From an uncultured Clostridia bacterium (lineage in GTDB: Bacteria; Bacillota; Clostridia; TANB77; CAG-508): DNA of 64,000 nucleotides. The translations under genes and the position numbers were made by a program. Positions 35,555 to 41,479 of the stretch are shown here, piece by piece. The notes beneath the pieces are model-generated. The model searched no databases, was not told the origin of the DNA, and worked only from the letters and a program-made list of their open reading frames with translations. The DNA lies in contig CALYAK010000004.1 in NCBI GenBank assembly GCA_944393505.1, forward strand, positions 1 through 64,000, written 5' to 3'. How positions within the stretch are numbered: the stretch's first letter is position 1; every line of letters begins with the position of its first letter.

Positions 35555-35583
35555 ATTATACCATAAAATTATGTAAACATCAA
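35555..35583 (-). promoter_or_regulatory. Minus-strand promoter of the structured leader
   Basis: TTGATG (35583-35578), a 17-base spacer and TATAAT (35560-35555). Confidence 0.7.
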
Positions 35584-35588
35584 CAACG

Positions 35589-35650
35589 TTTCGGTATCTA
35601 AGGAAAATTACCGCAATAAGGTAGAAAAATTATGTAAAGTATGATATAAT
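35589..35650 (+). promoter_or_regulatory. Operator pair and promoter of the CI-like regulator
   Basis: Two further copies of the 17-bp operator, 35589-35605 (weak) and 35608-35624 (good), lie between the divergent promoters. The second overlaps the -35 region of TATAAT at 35645-35650, which points to autorepression of the regulator. Confidence 0.55.
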
Positions 35651-35681
35651 AAAACTGTATTGAAACTAAGGGGGATAAGTG

Positions 35682-36386
35682 ATGTATAGTTTAGATTCTT
35701 ATCATTTTGGAAATTTGTTTCGAATAGCAAGGAAATCAAAAGCATTAAGTATTGAAGAAGTAGCCAAAAAGATTGATCGATCAGCAAGTACGGTTTATAA
35801 ATATGAGGCAAATACGATTATACCAGATTTTGAAACAGTTATCCGTATTTGTAATGCGTTAGAAATCCAATTAGATGAACTTGCCTTTGAAGAGGAAGTA
35901 GATTCTAATATTCAAACAAGCAACAATCCTTTTCCAACCGATATTTTATATCTATACTATATCGGAATAGAAAAGCTTTACGAAATGAAATTGGAAATAA
36001 AGCCAGAAGATGGAATCATGAAAGTGTATTTTAAAGTACCGTTATTGAACGATAAAATATTCTATGTCGGATCTATTGAATCCAATTCAGATGTAGCCTT
36101 TATTATGCTAAAGAATTATGGATCATCGAATAATCATTTTGAAAAAGTAATGATCTATATTAATATGAATCATGCGAGCGACGATATTCGAATGGGATTT
36201 ATTGTTGGAGAAAAAGATAATACTTATAGCCCCGTAATCAAGAAAATCTGTGTTTTAAAAAAGAAGCTAGAGAAAGAGCAAAAAGAAGAAATATTTCAAA
36301 GGTTACAGATAACAAAAGAGGAAATGGAGCAAATAAAAAAAGATGGATACTGGTACCCAGATATTTCAAATGAAGTTGGATATTAA
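35682..36386 (+). CDS. Cro/CI-type transcriptional regulator
   Basis: The 234-residue protein has an N-terminal helix-turn-helix (FGNLFRIARKSKALSIEEVAKKI, then SASTVYKYEANTIIPDFETV) of the HTH_3 family and an unassigned C-terminal domain of about 150 residues, perhaps for oligomerisation or signal sensing. The ATG at 35682 was chosen because GGGGGA lies 7 bases before it. It faces the opposite way from the rest of the element, and the six TTACC-type operators flanking it are its probable targets. By position it is the lysogeny-like master repressor. Confidence 0.8.
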   Translation: MYSLDSYHFGNLFRIARKSKALSIEEVAKKIDRSASTVYKYEANTIIPDFETVIRICNALEIQLDELAFEEEVDSNIQTSNNPFPTDILYLYYIGIEKLYEMKLEIKPEDGIMKVYFKVPLLNDKIFYVGSIESNSDVAFIMLKNYGSSNNHFEKVMIYINMNHASDDIRMGFIVGEKDNTYSPVIKKICVLKKKLEKEQKEEIFQRLQITKEEMEQIKKDGYWYPDISNEVGY

Positions 36387-36466
36387 TAAAAGATAGAAAG
36401 CAAAAAGCAAATAATTTGAGAATAATCAAGTTATTTGTTTTTCATTGTAAATAATAGAAAAAGAAA

Positions 36467-36505
36467 TTCGACACAAAAGGTCAAAAAATGTCGAAAAGTG
36501 TCGGA
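36467..36505. promoter_or_regulatory. Three Spo0A boxes upstream of the protease operon
   Basis: TTCGACA (36467-36473, inverted), TGTCGAA (36489-36495) and TGTCGGA (36499-36505). The first two are exact 0A boxes and the third has one mismatch; the last two are 10 bases apart, one helical turn. They lie about 160 bases before the protease start. Confidence 0.6.
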
Positions 36506-36663
36506 AAAAAGAGAGAAAAGTTTGTTTATGTGTATTTATTTTTTATAAAGTATATGATATAAGGAAGGTAAGGTTATTATAGGATTTTTTATAGTGGCAT
36601 TATAGATACCCTATAGCTGGCCAGCAATCCTTTAATATAAAAAATAAAAGGAGGAAAAATTTT

Positions 36664-37659
36664 ATGAAGAAAAAGATGATAAAAATACTAACACTAATCC
36701 TAGTTGCTAATTTATTGATCTATACTTCGGTTATGGCTTATTCAAACTACAATGAAACACAGCAATTTCAGAATACAATAACTTATTTTGATATGGAAAC
36801 AAGAGAAATGGTAACAGAAGAAATACCGACACTAGAACAAATAATGATAGAAAAAAATCGTTCAAATCTAAGTTCAACTATTAGCTCAAATCTAAATATA
36901 ACCATAGATGAAAATGGAGGAAGAATAGAACCGTATATAGCAAATCCAACAGCGGAAGTAGAACCTAATATTATAATTGGCGGAGATAATCGCACACCAG
37001 TTACAAATACAACAGTTTATCCGTATAAAACGGTTTGTTATTTAGAGGTTACTTTTCCAGATGGTACGAAAAGTTTATATGGTACAGGAGTGTTGGTTTA
37101 TAAAGATGTAGTGCTTACAGCAGGACATGTTGTATATCAACCAAAACATGGAGGATATGCTACAAAGGTTGCCGTTTTTCCTGGAAGAGCTGGAGGACCT
37201 GGTGTTCAAGGTAGTGAACCATATTTATATACAACTGTGCAAAATTTATATGTAGATCCACAATATGTAAGCAACCAAAGTGCTTATTATGATTGGGCTA
37301 TGATGAAAACTTATGACCCAATTGGAAATTATGTTGGAGCATGGATGGGAATTGCTTATTCTGGTGATTATTCCTTTTTTGTTAATGATGGATTAAGTGT
37401 GTCTATTGTGGGATATCCAGAGGATAAAGGTAAATATTATCAATATTACAGTAGAGATAGAGTCGCATATGCGGAAAATAGGTTTATGGCTTACTATACG
37501 GATTCTTTTAGGGGACAGAGTGGATCTCCAGTTTACGAACAAGATCAATATGTGGTTGCAATTCATCACGGTGATTGGCCTAACAGTCAACCGGCTTTAA
37601 ATTTGGGAGTGAATATCAATCAAAGTAGATTTTCTTTAATTGTATCATGGATGAACTAA
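36664..37659 (+). CDS. Exported trypsin-like (V8/Glu-specific type) serine protease
   Basis: The 331-residue product has a signal peptide (MKKKMIKILTLILVANLLIY, cleavage after about residue 27). The chymotrypsin-fold domain from about 100 has the catalytic triad: His in VVLTAGHVVY, Asp in YYDWAMMKTY and Ser in FRGQSGSPVY. This matches S1B glutamyl endopeptidases. The substrate outside the cell is unknown. An AGGAGG site precedes the ATG. It leads an apparent operon with two Ig-like-domain proteins and a membrane sigma factor, and Spo0A boxes lie upstream. Confidence 0.88.
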   Translation: MKKKMIKILTLILVANLLIYTSVMAYSNYNETQQFQNTITYFDMETREMVTEEIPTLEQIMIEKNRSNLSSTISSNLNITIDENGGRIEPYIANPTAEVEPNIIIGGDNRTPVTNTTVYPYKTVCYLEVTFPDGTKSLYGTGVLVYKDVVLTAGHVVYQPKHGGYATKVAVFPGRAGGPGVQGSEPYLYTTVQNLYVDPQYVSNQSAYYDWAMMKTYDPIGNYVGAWMGIAYSGDYSFFVNDGLSVSIVGYPEDKGKYYQYYSRDRVAYAENRFMAYYTDSFRGQSGSPVYEQDQYVVAIHHGDWPNSQPALNLGVNINQSRFSLIVSWMN

Positions 37660-37677
37660 TTTTAAGGGGAGTTTAAG

Positions 37678-38247
37678 ATGAAGAAAAAAGTTGTTATTAT
37701 GACTCTGTTCTTGTTAATTTTGACAGGTATCATTGGAACTTTAGGTTATTTTTACACGGTAAATTGGCAAAAGAATAGTGATACAAAAAATATTGAATCA
37801 AAAGAAAAAAATGTTATGGAAGCAGTATTTGATGAAGAAGAAATAAATAGAACAGAGCCTGTTTTTAAAGAGGAGCCTCCAAGAGAAACAACAAAATATA
37901 TCGAGAATGTTTGGATGGAAATCAAAGAAGGAACATTAACGAGAAGTGGAGCAACAATAATTATTTATGACAATAATACAGAACATTTTGGATATCATGA
38001 AAAGTTTCGTATTGAAAAATACACAGAAAATGGATGGGAACTTCTACCGTTCTTATACCCAGATATAGGATTTAATGAGATTGGCACTAGTCCGGCTAAA
38101 GAAAGTCCAATTGAAATGCAACAAAATTGGGCAAGATATTTTGGAGAACTATCCAATGGAACATATCGACTTGTTAAAAGTGTGGCAGATATTGACTCAT
38201 ATAATGGAAAAGAGCAATTCTTCTATGTTGAGTTTACAATCGAATAA
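37678..38247 (+). CDS. Membrane-anchored Ig-like (Big_14-type) domain protein
   Basis: The 189-residue protein has an N-terminal membrane helix (VVIMTLFLLILTGIIGTLGY) and an extracellular beta-sandwich. MEIKEGTLTRSGATIIIYDNN, FRIEKYTENGW and FGELSNGTYRLVKS with a terminal FFYVEFTIE are the features of the bacterial Ig-like domain in PF20251. Such domains occur in clostridial surface proteins next to sigma/anti-sigma genes. It is 18 bases after the protease gene and is similar to the following gene product. Confidence 0.7.
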   Translation: MKKKVVIMTLFLLILTGIIGTLGYFYTVNWQKNSDTKNIESKEKNVMEAVFDEEEINRTEPVFKEEPPRETTKYIENVWMEIKEGTLTRSGATIIIYDNNTEHFGYHEKFRIEKYTENGWELLPFLYPDIGFNEIGTSPAKESPIEMQQNWARYFGELSNGTYRLVKSVADIDSYNGKEQFFYVEFTIE

Positions 38248-38287
38248 TATGGAATCTTTTTCGTAGAATCATAAAGGAGGGAAGTAA

Positions 38288-38752
38288 ATGTCAAGAAAAA
38301 TTATTATATTGACTTTTATCATTCTCTTCTTTTTTATTACTCTTGCATTGTTTTTACAGATAAATGGAGAGAAAAACGAATTAGAAGAAAGAACAAAAAT
38401 TGAAGAAGTTTCCATGAAAGTGATTGATGATACCGTAACACCAAATGGAGCAGAGTTTGTTATTACGGATCATTACATATACCCGGGATTTGGACATTTA
38501 TATTGGTTTAATTTAGATTATCGAATTGAAAAACGAGAATGGGACAAATGGAGAGAGCTTGAAAAGATTAAAGAAATAGATACGAGAGGTTATGATATTA
38601 GTCATTCTACTGGAGAAGATGGAACATGGACACAAAAGATTGATTGGACAGATACATATGGAGAATTAAGCAAAGGGAATTATCGATGTGTAAAATGGGT
38701 CACTTGGGAGGGCGAAAAGCTATATTTTGAAGCAATTTTTACCATCGAATAA
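38288..38752 (+). CDS. Membrane-anchored Ig-like (Big_14-type) domain protein, paralogue
   Basis: The 154-residue product has a membrane helix (IIILTFIILFFFITLALFL) followed by the same kind of Ig-like domain: VSMKVIDDTVTPNGAEFVITD, YRIEKREWDKW, TYGELSKGNYRCVKW and YFEAIFTIE. It looks like a diverged tandem duplicate of the preceding gene. The AGGAGG site is strong. A hairpin at 38771-38791 (TTTTAAC/GTTAAAA) follows. Confidence 0.7.
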   Translation: MSRKIIILTFIILFFFITLALFLQINGEKNELEERTKIEEVSMKVIDDTVTPNGAEFVITDHYIYPGFGHLYWFNLDYRIEKREWDKWRELEKIKEIDTRGYDISHSTGEDGTWTQKIDWTDTYGELSKGNYRCVKWVTWEGEKLYFEAIFTIE

Positions 38753-38793
38753 AGAGATAGAAAAGAAAATTTTTAACTTTTGGTGTTAAAAAG

Positions 38794-38800
38794 TGTAACC
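38794..38800 (+). promoter_or_regulatory. Possible ECF-type -35 element (TGTAACC)
   Basis: TGTAACC followed by a T run is the usual -35 pattern of ECF-dependent promoters and lies 45 bases before a sigma gene, suggesting autoregulation. A matching CGTC-like -10 is not evident. Confidence 0.35.
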
Positions 38801-38844
38801 TTTTTGGAAAAAATGGAAATATTGGAATAAAGGGGTAAAAGAGG

Positions 38845-40431
38845 ATGGAACAAAAAATAAGTACATATTTTCAAGGAAAAGAGTTAAATTTGAAAAAAAT
38901 GATGCAAGACAGCAGTCATTACATCAATAAGATAATTGACAATCAAACAAAGGGAATTTTGTCAAAGGAAGAAAAAGAGGAAATTGTTTCAGATGTGTTC
39001 TTAACCGTTTGGCATAATCGAGAGAAGTTAGACAAAGAAAAAGAGTTATTTCCATATATAGCTGGGATTACCAAAAAAATTGTTAGTCATAATTTAAGAG
39101 ATCAAAAAAGAAGGATTGAAACCATTAGTTTAGAGGAAGAGGAGATCCAATCGACTGAAAATGTAGAATTGATTGCTGAACAAGAAATGGCAAGACAAGT
39201 GATTTCCGAAGAATTAAAAGGGTTGAAAGAACAAGATTATCAAATTTTTACGAAATATTATTTCTTTAATCAATCCATACAAGAAATTGCAAAAGAAATG
39301 AAGTTATCGGAAGGAAATGTCAAAACAAAATTACATCGTATTCGTAAAAGATTAAAATCACGCTTAGAAGCAAAACAAATAAAAGCGTTGTTATTTACGA
39401 TACTTTTCTTATTCCTATTATCGGGAATTGTAATAGGAGTAATTCTTTATCAAAAGAATATATTTGGAGGAAATGCAAGTCCAGGAGCCGAAAAAGCGAT
39501 CCAAAATGGATATATAAGTGAAGGAAATGATAACTTTATTGAAAGCAATGATACAAAAATAACGGTTGATGAGTTTTTAATGGATGATATTTCACTTTAT
39601 GTAACTTTTACCATAAGATCAGAAGATATTCGATATATTTCCAATACAAAAGTTGAGTTGGTAGATTTATTTATTACTGACGAAGCGGGAAATTTAATCT
39701 TTTGTAACTTAAATAATTATCAACAATATGAAAATTATTGTAAATTACATAATCTAGAGTATGATCAATTTTTTAGTAATGTATCTGCAAAGTCTTATGG
39801 TATTCAAATATTGGATCATACGGACGAAACGACGAAAATAGCATACACCATAAATTGTGAAGATAATCCACATAGTGAGAAGCTATATTTTCATTTATCT
39901 TTGATTAAGGTAGAAAATATAAGCTTTGAAGATGGAGATTTCTCTAAGCCAAATGAAGAGATTGACTATTTATCAGGAGAATGGGATTTGGAAGTAGATG
40001 TTCCAGAAGATATGGTCAATAGGGAGACGGTTGCTTACGAAGTTATTCAGACATCAGATGAAGGAATTAAAGTAGAGAATGCTTATACCGGTCCGACTGG
40101 TACAACAATCAAATTTCTTTATCAAAAAGAAGAGAATGGTGAGTCAAGAGAAAAGATGAGTCAACAAGAATTGGAAAATTACATCAATGAACAACTTTCT
40201 GGAAATCTTTTAGTAGATTTAACTTATCCATATATTGAAACAGCAAGTGGAAAGAAATTTACAGCACAAAGAAGAAGTGATGGAGACGGGTGGTATAGTT
40301 TTGATAGAGAGAATAATTCTTATCAAGTATTTCAGAAGTTTACTTATACCATCTATGATATAGAAGAAGAAATAACGGTATATTATCAGTTAGATGATGA
40401 AATTCTTTGGATAAAATTAAAGAAACAGTGA
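38845..40431 (+). CDS. ECF sigma factor fused to a membrane helix and extracellular domain
   Basis: The 528-residue protein is a fusion. Residues 20-85 hold sigma region 2 (EEIVSDVFLTVWHNREKL, YIAGITKKIVSHNLRD). Residues 115-175 hold region 4 (GLKEQDYQIFTKYYFFNQSI, EIAKEMKLSEGNVKTKLHRIRKRL). Residues 182-203 are a membrane helix, and 205-528 form an extracytoplasmic domain resembling the DUF4179 class. The usual separate anti-sigma factor is absent, so the C-terminal part may hold the sigma domain at the membrane until a signal or proteolysis. The protease at the head of the operon is a candidate for such cleavage, by inference only. Confidence 0.75.
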   Translation: MEQKISTYFQGKELNLKKMMQDSSHYINKIIDNQTKGILSKEEKEEIVSDVFLTVWHNREKLDKEKELFPYIAGITKKIVSHNLRDQKRRIETISLEEEEIQSTENVELIAEQEMARQVISEELKGLKEQDYQIFTKYYFFNQSIQEIAKEMKLSEGNVKTKLHRIRKRLKSRLEAKQIKALLFTILFLFLLSGIVIGVILYQKNIFGGNASPGAEKAIQNGYISEGNDNFIESNDTKITVDEFLMDDISLYVTFTIRSEDIRYISNTKVELVDLFITDEAGNLIFCNLNNYQQYENYCKLHNLEYDQFFSNVSAKSYGIQILDHTDETTKIAYTINCEDNPHSEKLYFHLSLIKVENISFEDGDFSKPNEEIDYLSGEWDLEVDVPEDMVNRETVAYEVIQTSDEGIKVENAYTGPTGTTIKFLYQKEENGESREKMSQQELENYINEQLSGNLLVDLTYPYIETASGKKFTAQRRSDGDGWYSFDRENNSYQVFQKFTYTIYDIEEEITVYYQLDDEILWIKLKKQ

Positions 40432-40456
40432 AAAAAGAATCTATGTAGAGGATGAC

Positions 40457-40486
40457 TTGACTTTTTAATTCAGATAATGCTATACT
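40457..40486 (+). promoter_or_regulatory. Promoter of the second tRNA-Gly
   Basis: TTGACT (40457-40462), an 18-base spacer and TATACT (40481-40486). Confidence 0.7.
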
Positions 40487-40500
40487 TTTAAAGTATAGTT

Positions 40501-40574
40501 GCGGGTATAATTTAGTGGTAAAATGCCATGCTTCCGACCTGGTCTCGCGAGTTCGATTCTCGCTACCCGCTCCA
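40501..40574 (+). tRNA. tRNA-Gly (anticodon UCC), atypical anticodon arm
   Basis: Acceptor GCGGGTA/TACCCGC, D arm and T arm (GAGTTCGATTCTC) are normal and CCA is encoded. The anticodon stem CCATG/CCTGG has a mismatch at the fourth pair (30-40), and the loop CTTCCGA has G at position 37, where the other tRNA-Gly here has A. It may be a divergent isoacceptor or a decaying copy. Confidence 0.85.
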
Positions 40575-40869
40575 ATTGACAACAACTTATGAACGATAAA
40601 GTTTGTAGGTTGTTTTTTTATAAAAACAAGAGAAGAAATTACATAAAAAAGATTGTAATACTTTTTGAGTTTGCAAATTTTTGTCCTAACAAGCACTAAA
40701 TTTGTGGAAGAGAACAAATTGTCAATTCGAAAATGAATTTTCTAATGAAGAATATAAATTTTAAACGTGCCAAATGGTTACCTTAAACTCAAAAGGATAA
40801 GATAGAAAATATCTACCATATTTATTGAATAAATATAAAATTACCATATTTGCAGCTTTTCCACAAGAG
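40575..40869. other. Gene-free stretch after tRNA-Gly
   Basis: An imperfect hairpin with a T run at about 40580-40620 probably ends the tRNA transcript. I see no gene in the remaining AT-rich sequence. Confidence 0.5.
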
Positions 40870-40898
40870 TTGTAAAATTATGTAAAAAGTGATATAAT
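40870..40898 (+). promoter_or_regulatory. Sigma-A promoter of the 58-residue membrane protein gene
   Basis: TTGTAA (40870-40875), a 17-base spacer and TATAAT (40893-40898). Confidence 0.75.
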
Positions 40899-40980
40899 AG
40901 AAATAGTTACAAGAGTAACCGTACCACGATATTCCTTGCTTTGCGAAAGGAAAAAGCAACACTAATTAGGAGGAATCATC

Positions 40981-41157
40981 ATGCTAAAGAGAATTTTGTG
41001 GACAGTAACTTACCCCGTGAGTCTGTTTCTCGTTTTATATCTGCAGCCAACGCTGCTGGGAGCACATCCGTCGATTCGGAATACTCTTTCCATCTGCATC
41101 TTTGCAGCAGTCGGAGTATTTATCGCGTATGGAGCGGGAAAGAAGGACACCGATTAA
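40981..41157 (+). CDS. Small two-helix membrane protein, orphan cassette
   Basis: The 58-residue product starts MLKRILWTVTYPVSLFLVLY, has two membrane helices (about 5-25 and 35-52), and ends GAGKKDTD. A perfect AGGAGG lies 7 bases before the ATG. A consensus promoter and a leader of about 75 bases precede it, and a strong terminator follows. GC-rich codons (CTG, CTC, ATC, CCG, GCG) are frequent and unlike the neighbours. No family is recognised. It shares gene layout with the orphans at 23.1, 23.5 and 61.6 kb. Confidence 0.65.
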   Translation: MLKRILWTVTYPVSLFLVLYLQPTLLGAHPSIRNTLSICIFAAVGVFIAYGAGKKDTD

Positions 41158-41181
41158 CCATTCAATTCTTTCAGCAGGATT

Positions 41182-41212
41182 GACCAGTGCAATGTAGTTG
41201 TACTGGTCTTTT
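41182..41212 (+). terminator. Terminator of the 58-residue protein gene
   Basis: An 11-bp stem (41182-41192 with 41198-41208, one G-T pair) is followed by TTTTCC. Confidence 0.8.
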
Positions 41213-41249
41213 CCTTGTGTAGATTGTTTGAAAAAATTTAGTTATAACA

Positions 41250-41278
41250 TTGTAAAATAAAAAAGTTTAAGGTATAAT
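41250..41278 (+). promoter_or_regulatory. Sigma-A promoter of the riboswitch-ATPase unit
   Basis: TTGTAA (41250-41255), a 17-base spacer and TATAAT (41273-41278). Confidence 0.75.
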
Positions 41279-41299
41279 GGCAAAGAAGCATAAAACTAC

Positions 41300-41400
41300 T
41301 TCAGATTAAAAGGGAGTAGCTCATAAACTACTAGTCAACAACCCAGCTATTAAAGCATGGCTAGTAACCAACTTTTCTGGTGAGCAAGACTTTTAGAAAA
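41300..41400 (+). promoter_or_regulatory. yybP-ykoY (manganese) riboswitch
   Basis: The conserved blocks are AAAGGGAGTAGC (41309-41320), the central region with GTCAACAACCC (41333-41343), and GGTGAGCAAGACTTTT (41379-41394), matching the paired loops of the yybP-ykoY Mn2+ riboswitch. It lies in the leader of a P-type cation ATPase, a standard partner of this class. Confidence 0.8.
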
Positions 41401-41448
41401 AAATACAAAGAGAGGCTTCTTCTTTTTTTTCATGAAAAGTCTTTTTTT
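41387..41448 (+). terminator. Riboswitch expression-platform terminator
   Basis: AGACTTTT (41387-41394), the 3' side of riboswitch stem P1, can instead pair with AAAAGTCT (41435-41442) before seven Ts. Ligand binding would hold P1 and prevent termination, giving an ON switch. Confidence 0.65.
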
Positions 41449-41479
41449 GTGTAAAATAAAAAGAAAAGGAGAAAAAAGA

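Noticed and set aside
40501-40574. Second tRNA-Gly as the right attachment site of the element
   Set aside because: It is a complete tRNA with its own promoter, not a 3' fragment, and it differs from the first tRNA in the acceptor stem. Kept only as an open possibility.
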